From assembly GCA_964345075.1 (NCBI GenBank), contig CAYFPS010000001.1:124001-188000 (forward strand): a stretch of 64,000 bases of DNA, in the 5' to 3' direction. How positions within the stretch are numbered: position 1 is the stretch's first letter; every line of letters starts with the position of its first letter. Source of the stretch: CAYFPS01 sp964345075 (GTDB lineage Bacteria > CAIWAD01). The position numbers and the translations under genes are program-made. Of the stretch, positions 18,558 through 27,138 are shown one piece after another. The notes under the pieces were generated by a model. That model ran no database searches, was not told the origin of the DNA, and was given only the letters and a program-made list of their open reading frames with translations.

Positions 18558-21044
18558 ATGAATCAAAGTATCTGGGTTCTTTTGCTTGCCCTTCAAGGAA
18601 TGGCTGCCGTAATTCATGTGCCGGAGGACCAACCCACCGTTCAGCTGGGTCTTGATGCCACGGCCCCAGGTGATACGGTGCTTGTTGCGCGAGGCACCTA
18701 CCAGGAGCTGCTCACAAGTCCCGATCACAGCTTCACACTCATCTCGAACTTCCCATTTACTCAAGACTCGATGGATATTGTGGAGACGGTGTTGGACGGA
18801 GACTATGGAGGCTGCATTCTTTTCATCGCATTGAATGATGGCGAAACGGCCAAAATTCAAGGCTTCACCTTTCAACACGGAATGGGAGCTTATGAAGGCA
18901 GCTATTATCGAATCACAGGGGGTGCGATTCAATTCTTCGTTCCTGTGTTGGAGGAACGTGCTTCGAATTTGGTCTTGATGGACTGTGTATTCCAAGAAAA
19001 TAGTTCCGTTTCCGGCGCAAGTGTGATTTACGTTGGGGGTGAGGGTCCATGGCCAGCTTATGGTTCAATGAACTTCTCACGGCTGCACTTTGAAGATTGC
19101 GAGGATCCCGAAGAATCCAATTATGCAAGCATTGAGATTCGCGCCCATTCTTCAGAACAGTTGTTTGAGGACTGGATATTTGATGCCGGCACATCTTCGG
19201 TTGATCCCGTTCGATTGAATCTGGATCCGGACTCGCTCGTTGTCCGGCGGATTACACTGATCAACGGGAATGGAGGAGCTTTCGGTTGTACCATTGTACC
19301 CACTGTTGAACATGGTGCCCTGTTTGAGAATCTCCGAACGGCCTCGTTCAACGGATTGCTTGGAACACGAATCAGCATGGGTATAGGTGCATCAAACAGG
19401 GAAAACCGAGCAGCAATCTGCACGATTCGCAACATAGAGGTGGATGGTACAGGGTGGGGCGGATTGTTTGTCAATGGGAGTGAGGCTGGACCAAGGCTCC
19501 ATTTCGATGGCCTTCACCTGCACCATATCACGGGGCCTGGGGTTCTAGGTGCTTTTGGAGGCGATGCAGGTGCTGCTTTACACGGAGAACTTCGAAACCT
19601 GCATGTGCATCACAATGTGGTGGGTGACAGTGTCAGTCTCTTCGGCAGTATTGTAGCAGAATTTGGGTTGAGTATCTACGATGCTCACATCCATGACAAC
19701 ACCGTGATCATTCCACCTCACCCGAATCCAGGTGGAACAGGTGCTGGTGGGAATCATCTGGACGGACCGATCCTGTCGACCTTTGGGCCTCATGTGGATC
19801 AGGCTCTTCACTACGAAAACATCACACTGGAAAACAATACGGTGATTGATTTGGACGATTACAGTGATCCCTTTCCAGAACATGCATACAGGGAGAACAT
19901 CGCACGTGAGTTTCATTTTGTGCTAGCTTGGGATGACACCACGTACGTGAAGAATATCACCATTCGCCATAGCAGACAGCCCAACCATTGCCCTGAGATC
20001 TACATTCCAGAAAACTTCGAGAAAAGCAATCCTGGTTATGTTATGGGGCAATATGCGCGGCATCTCGTTGCTGAGAATATCCTCCTTGAGGATTGTGACG
20101 ATGGTGGTCTGCTGGCTGGAGGTGCATCTGTTTCTCTGGACAATGTGGTCTTGAGAAATGTTGCTCGTGTCGGGCTTATCATGGGCGCAGGGATTGCCCG
20201 AAATGTGCTGATTGACGGAACAGTAGCGAAGGACGACTGGCTGCATCTTACACCAGGCTTTGAGAATCTGACGTACCAGGCCGCGATCTTCAAGACAGAC
20301 GTTGCCAACGTCTTTGAAAACCTCACCATCACGAATTGTGACAGCATGCGGGCTCTGATTCAGGAGCATTCGCTTAACGGGAGCCAGGCACTTGTGTTCC
20401 GCAATGCAATCATTGCAGGCAACACGTACGACTACCTGTTCGAAGACATCGATGCCTCAAGAATCACCTGGGAGAACTGCTTTGTGCAGGAAGCCGTTGC
20501 TGGTGATGGGAACATCATCGGCCAGGATCCTCTGTTTGATCCAGAGTTTGGACCCCCTTTTCTATCACCAGAGTCACCCTGTATCGATGCTGGAAATCCA
20601 GAATCTGTCTACAACGATGTCGAAGATGCTGACAATCCAGGTTGGGCCAGGTGGCCTTCCCAGGGCGGATTGCGAAATGACATAGGTTTTTTCGGTGGGC
20701 CGGGCGTGGACAGCCTGGCAGTCGATTGGCTGCCTGTAATGCCCCAGGATCCTGTGATACAGCCAAAGCATTTTGTGCTTGGCGATCCTTACCCGAACCC
20801 CTTCAATCCTGTAACACGGATACCCTTCACACTTGAAAGCACCTCCCGTGTGACAATGCGAGTCTATAATCTACGAGGTCAGCTTGTCCGGCATGTGGGG
20901 TCATCGCTTTTTGGCGGCAGCTACTACACGGCGGGCAGTCACGAGCTTGAGCTGGACGGTAGCCGATTGGCCAGCGGCGTGTATGTTGTGGAGATTCAGG
21001 CAGGGGAGCTTCGGGAAGTGCGGAAGGTTGTGCTGCTTAGATGA
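18558..21044 (+). CDS. Secreted right-handed parallel beta-helix protein with C-terminal sorting-type domain
   Basis: An 828-residue exported protein. A signal peptide (SIWVLLLALQGMAA) precedes IHVPEDQPTVQLGLDATAPGDTVLV, the usual opening of pectin-lyase-like beta-helix proteins in FCB-type bacteria. Many Asn/His/Gly-rich rungs follow (LHLHHITGPGV, LRNLHVHHNVVGD). PNPFNPVTRIPFTLES near residue 750 opens a FlgD-like C-terminal domain ending in EVRKVVLLR. No catalytic site is evident; it may be adhesive or a lyase. It starts 29 bases after the previous gene and shares its beta-helix and tail, so the two probably form one surface-protein operon. Confidence 0.8.
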   Translation: MNQSIWVLLLALQGMAAVIHVPEDQPTVQLGLDATAPGDTVLVARGTYQELLTSPDHSFTLISNFPFTQDSMDIVETVLDGDYGGCILFIALNDGETAKIQGFTFQHGMGAYEGSYYRITGGAIQFFVPVLEERASNLVLMDCVFQENSSVSGASVIYVGGEGPWPAYGSMNFSRLHFEDCEDPEESNYASIEIRAHSSEQLFEDWIFDAGTSSVDPVRLNLDPDSLVVRRITLINGNGGAFGCTIVPTVEHGALFENLRTASFNGLLGTRISMGIGASNRENRAAICTIRNIEVDGTGWGGLFVNGSEAGPRLHFDGLHLHHITGPGVLGAFGGDAGAALHGELRNLHVHHNVVGDSVSLFGSIVAEFGLSIYDAHIHDNTVIIPPHPNPGGTGAGGNHLDGPILSTFGPHVDQALHYENITLENNTVIDLDDYSDPFPEHAYRENIAREFHFVLAWDDTTYVKNITIRHSRQPNHCPEIYIPENFEKSNPGYVMGQYARHLVAENILLEDCDDGGLLAGGASVSLDNVVLRNVARVGLIMGAGIARNVLIDGTVAKDDWLHLTPGFENLTYQAAIFKTDVANVFENLTITNCDSMRALIQEHSLNGSQALVFRNAIIAGNTYDYLFEDIDASRITWENCFVQEAVAGDGNIIGQDPLFDPEFGPPFLSPESPCIDAGNPESVYNDVEDADNPGWARWPSQGGLRNDIGFFGGPGVDSLAVDWLPVMPQDPVIQPKHFVLGDPYPNPFNPVTRIPFTLESTSRVTMRVYNLRGQLVRHVGSSLFGGSYYTAGSHELELDGSRLASGVYVVEIQAGELREVRKVVLLR

Positions 21045-21287
21045 GCTTGTCCCTCTGCTAACAACTAGCTGCACTGTGTTCCCGGCTTGTCCCGGTCACG
21101 CGCCTTCGGCAAAGAGCAGCTGTCCATAACGCTTAACAGTCAACCACTTCCCTTACAGGGCCTCGCCTTTTCTCCTCTTTCAGGCCCCGCAGAGCCTTTC
21201 GGCAATTGCGAAAAAGGGGAGATATTTCCAATTTTTTAACAATTCAGTCTTGAACACGGACTGGCCGAAAGCGAAGGACTTGCCAGC
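21045..21287. other. Intergenic region upstream of the fix operon
   Basis: About 240 bases. It contains an A+T-rich patch (TTCCAATTTTTTAACAATTC, near 21229) that could hold the promoter of the fixCXAB genes. I find no ORF, clear terminator or RNA structure. Confidence 0.4.
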
Positions 21288-22610
21288 ATGAGTGATGATC
21301 AGGTAAGGGTTGACGCAATTGTCGTGGGTGCCGGCCCGGCTGGGCTGGTCGCGGCGCTCACCATGGCCCGTCAGGGGCTTGAGGTCATTGTGGTTGAGCG
21401 CGGTGAAAGTGCTGGCTCAAAAAATCTGGGCGGCCTGCTCTACGGCACCGTGCTGGAGGAACTGCTGCCCGGCTTTCACAAGGAGGCCCCTGTTGAGCGC
21501 GCCGTTGTCAGGCGCCGCGTCTGCTATCTGGGCAAGGGCGACCAGTTCCATCTGGACTTCGGGCGCGAGGCCTGGGGTCAGGAGCCCTATAACCATACAT
21601 GGACCGTTCATCGCAGCGCCTTTGACCGCTGGCTTGCCGGCAAAGTCGAAGAAGAGGGCGTCGGCCTGGTTGAAGGCATGCTGGTGGAGGATCTGCTTTA
21701 CGAGGGCGAAGGCCCGGCACGCAAGGCCTGCGGTGTAAAGCTGGCTGGTGATGAAGTCTTTCATGCGGATCTGGTAATTCTCGCCGATGGCGCGCACAGC
21801 CTGGTCACGAAAAAGGCTCGCCGCGAACTGGGAATTGAAGGCCCCGCGCCCCAGCACTTCGCCCTTGGGGTGAAGGAGACCATTTCGCTTCCCGCCAAAG
21901 TCATTGAAGACCGCTTTGCCCTGGATGAAAAGACGGGTGCAGCCTTTGATTACATCGGTGCCCCTTTTGAAGGGCTGATTGGCGGCGGCTTCATTTACAC
22001 GCAGAAGGAAACGGTTTCCATCGGCATGGCAGCGCGGATTGACACGCTCAAGGATGCCGGACTGGAGCCACCGGAAGTCATGGAGCGCTTTCGCAGTCAC
22101 CCCGAAATCCGTCACCTGCTAAAGGGCGGTGAGCTGCTGGAATACGGGGCGCACATGATTCCCGAAGGCGGGTTTGACTCCCTTGCGCCTTTCTGCGGTA
22201 ACGGAGTAATGATCGCCGGCGATGCCGCCGGACTGGTCAATATGAGCCTTTACAAGGAAGGCACGAATCACGCCATGTTCTCCGGCAAGCTGGCGGGTGA
22301 ATGCGCCGTAAAGGCAAAGTCCGCCGGTGACTTCAGCCGGCAGGGATTAAGCGCTTACGAGAGCGGCATGCTGGCCAGCGCGGCTGTAGCCGACCTGAAG
22401 AAGTACCGCGAACTGCCCAGACTGATGGAAGAGCTGCCGGAGGTGCTTAACCAGTACCCCGAAAAGCTGGCACGGCTGCTGGCCGACTACTTCACCATCT
22501 CCTCCGAGCCCAAGGCTGTAACACAGGCCCGGGCACGGGGCGACTTTTTTAGTGGACTCTCGAAACTCAAGCTGGCGCGGGACCTCTTAAAAGCCCGCAA
22601 GCTGCTTTAG
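21288..22610 (+). CDS. fixC: FixC, electron-transfer flavoprotein:quinone oxidoreductase
   Basis: A 440-residue FAD protein of the GG-reductase/ETF-QO family. The Rossmann motif is IVVGAGPAGLVAALTMARQG, then NLGGLLYG and the FAD-binding GNGVMIAGDAAGLVNMSLYKEGTNHAM. It lacks the Cys-rich domain of one-chain ETF-QO; that Fe-S role falls to FixX encoded next. It accepts electrons from FixAB and passes them to the membrane quinone pool. First gene of a five-gene operon, with 8 bases to fixX. It carries one GTGTTACA-type site (22517). Confidence 0.93.
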   Translation: MSDDQVRVDAIVVGAGPAGLVAALTMARQGLEVIVVERGESAGSKNLGGLLYGTVLEELLPGFHKEAPVERAVVRRRVCYLGKGDQFHLDFGREAWGQEPYNHTWTVHRSAFDRWLAGKVEEEGVGLVEGMLVEDLLYEGEGPARKACGVKLAGDEVFHADLVILADGAHSLVTKKARRELGIEGPAPQHFALGVKETISLPAKVIEDRFALDEKTGAAFDYIGAPFEGLIGGGFIYTQKETVSIGMAARIDTLKDAGLEPPEVMERFRSHPEIRHLLKGGELLEYGAHMIPEGGFDSLAPFCGNGVMIAGDAAGLVNMSLYKEGTNHAMFSGKLAGECAVKAKSAGDFSRQGLSAYESGMLASAAVADLKKYRELPRLMEELPEVLNQYPEKLARLLADYFTISSEPKAVTQARARGDFFSGLSKLKLARDLLKARKLL

Positions 22611-22618
22611 GGGGAAAA

Positions 22619-22918
22619 ATGTCAGATCTCTTTTCGATGAGTCTGGAAGACAAGCTTTACCGCACGCGCTACGAACCGGATAGCGATCATCCGCACATTG
22701 AAGTAGACAACAGCATCTGCACGGGCTGCACGGGCAAGCCCTGTGTCCTGCTCTGCCCCGCGCATGTCTACAAGAAGGATCCGGCGCGGGATGGTGAAGT
22801 GCTTGTATCACACGACAACTGCCTTGAGTGCGGCACCTGTGTGCAGGTTTGCCCCACCGAGTCACTCAAATGGAAATACCCCGAAGGCGGCATGGGTGTC
22901 AAGTATCGCTTTGGATAG
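22619..22918 (+). CDS. fixX: FixX, ferredoxin-like protein
   Basis: A 99-residue ferredoxin-like subunit. Cysteines occur as ICTGCTGKPCVLLCP and NCLECGTCVQVCPTE, as in FixX and the C-terminal Fe-S domain of eukaryotic ETF-QO. Works with FixC to relay electrons to quinone. RBS GGGGGAAAA precedes the ATG. A TGTATCAC copy at 22804 encodes Val-Ser-His. Confidence 0.93.
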   Translation: MSDLFSMSLEDKLYRTRYEPDSDHPHIEVDNSICTGCTGKPCVLLCPAHVYKKDPARDGEVLVSHDNCLECGTCVQVCPTESLKWKYPEGGMGVKYRFG

Positions 22919-22945
22919 ACCCTGCCCCAAAAGCAAGGAACACAC

Positions 22946-23722
22946 ATGGCTCTGAACATGGTTGTGATCGCCCGCGAGATCTGGGACACGCGGGATCTGG
23001 CTGTTGATGTCGTGGATGACGGCGGCCAGTTGAAGCCCGGCACAATGAGTCGGCGCTATGACCCGGAAGACCTGAACGCCCTTGAGCAGGCCCTGCAGAT
23101 CAAGGATAGCCAGGGAGGAACAGTAACGCTTCTCTCCGTTGGTGCAGCAGCCGACACCGATGTCCTGCGCGAAGGCCTTTATCGCGGGGTGGACCGCGTG
23201 GTGCGCCTATTGCCTGCCGGTGATACAGACACGGCCGGGCGAAGCGCCATGCTCGCTGCGGCAATTGCCAAGCTTGGTGATACACAGTTGATCCTGGCCG
23301 GCGTAACTGTTCCCGAAGGCGAGAATTCGCTGCCGGGCGCGGAAATTGCCGGAAGGTTGAATCTGGATCACATCAGCTATGTGGACCGGCTGGAAGAGCT
23401 GAACGAGAGCAGCGTGCTCTGCAAGCGCGAGATTGAAATGGGCAGCGAGTACATTCGTGTTACACTGCCGGCCGTGCTCTCCATGGGCGTCTACCTGCTG
23501 AAGGACGATCCACGTACGCCGCGTTCCGCCAAGGCAATGCTCAAACTCAAAATGAAGAAGGCTCCCATTGAGGAGTGGAGCGAGGCCGATCTTGGGCTTT
23601 CCCCTGGGAAAAAGGTGAAGGTCGCCCGCATGACCGCCATTCCGCCGCGCAAGGTCGAGACCGTCGAGGTGGATCCGGAAAACGAAGCCGCGCTGAAGGC
23701 CATGCTTCAGGACATTCTGTAG
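22946..23722 (+). CDS. fixA: FixA, electron-transfer flavoprotein beta subunit
   Basis: A 258-residue ETF-beta. It has the nucleotide-binding N-terminal domain (MVVIAREIWDTRDL), DPEDLNALEQALQIKD, the GVTVPEGENSLPGAEIAGRL block and the KREIEMGSEYIRVTLPAVLSM signature region. With FixB it carries FAD and, in bifurcating forms, a second FAD in this subunit. Variant sites: two exact GTGATACA copies 57 bases apart (23220, 23277), both encoding Gly-Asp-Thr, and one GTGTTACA (23457). Confidence 0.92.
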   Translation: MALNMVVIAREIWDTRDLAVDVVDDGGQLKPGTMSRRYDPEDLNALEQALQIKDSQGGTVTLLSVGAAADTDVLREGLYRGVDRVVRLLPAGDTDTAGRSAMLAAAIAKLGDTQLILAGVTVPEGENSLPGAEIAGRLNLDHISYVDRLEELNESSVLCKREIEMGSEYIRVTLPAVLSMGVYLLKDDPRTPRSAKAMLKLKMKKAPIEEWSEADLGLSPGKKVKVARMTAIPPRKVETVEVDPENEAALKAMLQDIL

Positions 23723-23731
23723 GAGATCACG

Positions 23732-24670
23732 ATGACACGCATTCTTGTCTATATGGAACACGAAGGCGGCGTGGCTTCCGATGTCTCGCTGCAGCTTTTG
23801 GCCCTTGCCTGCAAACAGGATGGCGCGGAAGTCACGGCGCTCTGTGCTGCCGCCGAGCCCAGCGGGCTTGCGGCTCAGGCCCTGGCACACGGTGCGAATG
23901 AGGCCCTGGTCGTGGCCGATGCCAGTCTGGCCAGCTACCTGGGAAGACCTGTATCACAAGCAATGAAAGCCGCCATCGAGGAAACACAGCCTCGGCTGGT
24001 TCTGCTGCCTGCGGGAACAGTGGGCAATGACCTTGCCCCGCTCACGGCCGGGATGCTGGATGCCGCCTGCATGCTTGATGGCGACGGGCTTGAGCTTGAC
24101 GGCTCTGTGACACGCGTATATCGCACCGAATACGACGCCCGCGTGCGCGTGGCACTTGAGGCTGAAGGCCTTTGCTTTGTCACACTCAAGGATGGCATCT
24201 GCGAAAGCATGGAAGCGGCCGGTGGTGATACAAAGACCCTTGATGTGACAATTGATGCGGGCAGCGCCAGCGTCGAGTGCCGCGAAGTGGCCGCCAAGAC
24301 AGTCAACCTGAAGGACGCTCCCGTGATTGTGGGCGGCGGCGCTGGACTGGGCAATGCCGAAAACTTTGCTCTTCTCGAAAAGCTGGCCCGCAAGCTGGGC
24401 GGTGAACTGGGTGCCACCCGCGCCAGTGTCGATGCCGGCTGGATCAGCGCCGAGCGCCAGATTGGCCAGACCGGTGTCACGGTTCGGCCCGATCTCTATA
24501 TCGCCTGCGGTATCAGCGGAGCCATTCAGCATGTGGTCGGCATCCGTGATGCAAAGACCATTGTTGCCATCAACTCCGACGCGGGCGCGCCAATCTTCCG
24601 TGTATCACATTACAAGCTGGTGGGCGATCTCAACACAATCATCCCCAAGCTGCTTGAGCTGCTGGACTAG
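23732..24670 (+). CDS. fixB: FixB, electron-transfer flavoprotein alpha subunit
   Basis: A 312-residue ETF-alpha. The C-terminal FAD domain is clear: VIVGGGAGLGNAENFALLEKLA, GATRASVDAGWI, IGQTGVTVRPDLYIACGISG and TIVAINSDAGAPIF. It forms the heterodimer with FixA. Ten bases separate it from fixA and 12 from the dehydrogenase, with GGAGATCACG as RBS. Three exact GTGATACA/TGTATCAC copies fall in it (23950, 24225, 24601). Confidence 0.94.
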   Translation: MTRILVYMEHEGGVASDVSLQLLALACKQDGAEVTALCAAAEPSGLAAQALAHGANEALVVADASLASYLGRPVSQAMKAAIEETQPRLVLLPAGTVGNDLAPLTAGMLDAACMLDGDGLELDGSVTRVYRTEYDARVRVALEAEGLCFVTLKDGICESMEAAGGDTKTLDVTIDAGSASVECREVAAKTVNLKDAPVIVGGGAGLGNAENFALLEKLARKLGGELGATRASVDAGWISAERQIGQTGVTVRPDLYIACGISGAIQHVVGIRDAKTIVAINSDAGAPIFRVSHYKLVGDLNTIIPKLLELLD

Positions 24671-24682
24671 AAAGGAACAGCC

Positions 24683-26377
24683 ATGGCTACCAGTGAAAAT
24701 TTCTATCTGGACAATCAGGACTTGCGCTTTGTGCTCGAGGAAACTGTGGACTGGGCTTCCCTGCTCAAGCTGCGCGGTGATGTCGACGGGGCGGAGTCGC
24801 CCTTTGACAGTGTGGACGAGGCGCGCGAGGCTAACATCGACATGCTGACCGATCCCGTAGGCAGCTTGTCCGCTCAGCGCATTGCGCCCCGCGCCGAAGA
24901 GGTGGATCATCTGGGCTGCAGGCTCGAGAATGGTCAGGTTGTCTTTCCGGAGCCCATTCAGCGCAACATGGACGACCTGAAGGAAGCCCAGCTGATGGGC
25001 CTGACCATCGACCCGGCCTACGGCGGTCTGGGATTTTCCAAGACCTTCTATACTGCCGCCACCGAACTGATCAGTCGCGCCGATGCCAGCCTGATGAACT
25101 ACTTCAGCCTGCAGGGCATTGCCGAGACCATCCAGCACTTTGCTGACGATGACATCAAAGAGCAGTACATCCCGGCCATGGCAACCGGTGAGCTTTCCGG
25201 CGCCATGGTGCTGACCGAGGCCGATGCCGGCAGTGATCTGGGTGCTGTTCGCACCAAGTCGGAGCTGGAAGCCGAGCAGGATCCCGCCACCGGCGAATGG
25301 TTCATCACTGGTGCCAAGCGCTTTATCACCAACGGCTGCGGTGATGTTCTGCTGGTGCTGGCCAGAAGCGAAGATCCTGCCAAGTACGGTGGCAGCCGCG
25401 GGCTTTCCTTCTTTGTAACACAGAAGAGCGAGCGCGTGCAGATTCGCCGCATTGAGGAGAAGCTGGGCATCCACGGAAGCCCAACCTGCGAGATCTATTT
25501 CGATCACGCGCCGGCCAGACTGATTGGTCGCCGTGGTCGTGGTCTGATCAAGTATACGGCCTGGCTGATGGCTGAAGCCCGTCTGGGAGTGGCCGCACAG
25601 TCGGTTGGCATCGGTGAGGCGGCACTGCGTGAGGCGCGCATTTATGCCGATGAGCGCGAGCAGTTTGGCAAGCCGATTCGCGAACTGCCTGCAGTGGCCA
25701 GCATGCTGGCTGACATGCAGATGATGACGGAAGCCTCGCGCGCCCTGCTCTACGATACGGCCTATTATGTGGATCTGAACGAGGCCGCCGAGAAGTTCGA
25801 GCGCAAGGACGAGATGAAAAAGTATGGCCGGCTGGCTGACCTCTTGACGCCCATGGTCAAGTATTACGCCGCTGAACTTTGTAACACGGTCACCTATCAG
25901 GCGATTCAGGTGCATGGCGGCAATGGCTTCATGAAGGACTACCCGGTCGAGCGGCTCTACCGCGATGCTCGTATCACAAATATCTACGAAGGCACCAGCC
26001 AGATTCAGATCGAGTGGGCCATCATGCGGCTGCTCCGTGGCGAGAGCGCCTCACTGCTGGATCCGAAGGAAAGCCAGTCCTTTGAGAACAGCGAGCTGAC
26101 CGCCTTTGCCGATAGCCTGAAGCAGGCGCGGGCCGGGCTGGAAAAAGCCATCGTCCATGTCAAGGCTGGTGGTAACGAGCGCCGCGACCTTGAGGCCAGG
26201 CGGGTAGTGGACATGACCCTCGATCTCTATGTCGGCTGGCTGCTGCTGAAGCAGGCCTCGATCAAGGCCGAGAAGCTGAAGCTCGTGCGCCGCTACATGG
26301 CAACTGCCATGCCCCGTTTCCGCATGAATCACGAAATGGTCATGGCCGGCCGCACGCTGGAGATGGAGCAGCTCTGA
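24683..26377 (+). CDS. Acyl-CoA dehydrogenase family protein
   Basis: A 564-residue acyl-CoA dehydrogenase, longer than the 380-residue classical form by an N-terminal leader of about 80 residues and a C-terminal helical extension. Core motifs are present: GAMVLTEADAGSDLGAVRT, WFITGAKRFITNG, and the C-terminal VHGGNGFMKDYPVERLYRDARITNIYEGTSQIQ. It oxidises acyl-CoA to enoyl-CoA and hands electrons to the adjoining ETF (FixAB). Chain-length preference cannot be read. Last gene of the operon, followed by a terminator. It has GTGTTACA-type sites at 25414 and 25880 but no exact GTGATACA. Confidence 0.9.
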   Translation: MATSENFYLDNQDLRFVLEETVDWASLLKLRGDVDGAESPFDSVDEAREANIDMLTDPVGSLSAQRIAPRAEEVDHLGCRLENGQVVFPEPIQRNMDDLKEAQLMGLTIDPAYGGLGFSKTFYTAATELISRADASLMNYFSLQGIAETIQHFADDDIKEQYIPAMATGELSGAMVLTEADAGSDLGAVRTKSELEAEQDPATGEWFITGAKRFITNGCGDVLLVLARSEDPAKYGGSRGLSFFVTQKSERVQIRRIEEKLGIHGSPTCEIYFDHAPARLIGRRGRGLIKYTAWLMAEARLGVAAQSVGIGEAALREARIYADEREQFGKPIRELPAVASMLADMQMMTEASRALLYDTAYYVDLNEAAEKFERKDEMKKYGRLADLLTPMVKYYAAELCNTVTYQAIQVHGGNGFMKDYPVERLYRDARITNIYEGTSQIQIEWAIMRLLRGESASLLDPKESQSFENSELTAFADSLKQARAGLEKAIVHVKAGGNERRDLEARRVVDMTLDLYVGWLLLKQASIKAEKLKLVRRYMATAMPRFRMNHEMVMAGRTLEMEQL

Positions 26378-26398
26378 TCGCAGACTCAGATTCCAAGC

Positions 26399-26429
26399 AA
26401 AAGAGCGCCGGTGATGGCGCTCTTTTTTT
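26399..26429 (+). terminator. Rho-independent terminator after the fix/acyl-CoA dehydrogenase operon
   Basis: AAAGAGCGCC pairs with GGCGCTCTTT around GGTGAT and runs into seven T. It lies about 20 bases after the stop codon. Confidence 0.93.
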
Positions 26430-26490
26430 GTGTAAGGCTGGGGTGACAAATCAACCTTCGCTGTTCCCGAGAGAGTTCCCGACAGCAAAA

Positions 26491-27099
26491 TCAAAAACGT
26501 CCACTCCCCTGGACAGCCACACCCCGCAAGTCCTCATAAAAGCAGGTCAAGCTGAGCCCCATGTAGGGAAAGACCCAGATCAGTCCGATGCCAAAGGTCA
26601 ACATGCCCAGAATGAACCAGCCAATGAAGCGGCAGGTGAGCAGGAAGAGCTTCATCCGGTTGCCCTGCATCATGCGCTTGGACTCTTCCATGGCTTCTGT
26701 TGCGCTAGCGGTGGGGTTGTCGGCCAGCACAAAGAAGGTCATGGCGTAGCCGTATGCGGCGATGATGCCAGGAATAATCAGCAAGAGTGACCAGAGGAAG
26801 ACATAGAGGCCAACAAGCAGTCGCGCACCCAGCGCGTTGGAAAAGAACTGAAATCCGGAAAAGACCTGTGATACATCCGGGCTGTCCTGACGTAGAAAGC
26901 GCAGCTGAAAAATGTAGTAGCCCAGCATCAGCGGTCCGGAGATGATAATGGCTCCAATCCAGCCCAGAACTGGAATCACATTTCCTGCTGCAGCCACAAG
27001 CATGTACAAGAGGCAAGCGCCTATCGCAAGTCCCCAGCGCCCGCGCAAGGATTCCCGCGCCATTTGAGTGATCGCCGCATTGGGTGTGGTCGAAGTCAT
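26491..27099 (-). CDS. DUF975-family integral membrane protein
   Basis: A 202-residue membrane protein with about five hydrophobic segments (AIGACLLYMLVAAAGNVIPV, GAIIISGPLMLGYYIF, LLVGLYVFLWSLLLIIPGIIAAYGYAM, IGWFILGMLTFGIGLIWVFPY). The pattern ADNPTASATEAMEESKRMMQGNRMKLF and the GYY/ARES elements fit DUF975. Function unknown. Located between the convergent dehydrogenase and dnaE. A GTGATACA copy at 27120 lies in the 39-base gap upstream. Confidence 0.8.
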   Translation of the reverse strand: MTSTTPNAAITQMARESLRGRWGLAIGACLLYMLVAAAGNVIPVLGWIGAIIISGPLMLGYYIFQLRFLRQDSPDVSQVFSGFQFFSNALGARLLVGLYVFLWSLLLIIPGIIAAYGYAMTFFVLADNPTASATEAMEESKRMMQGNRMKLFLLTCRFIGWFILGMLTFGIGLIWVFPYMGLSLTCFYEDLRGVAVQGSGRF

Positions 27100-27138
27100 T
27101 TCAGGCTCCCGAATATTCTGTGATACAAATGGATCGGC

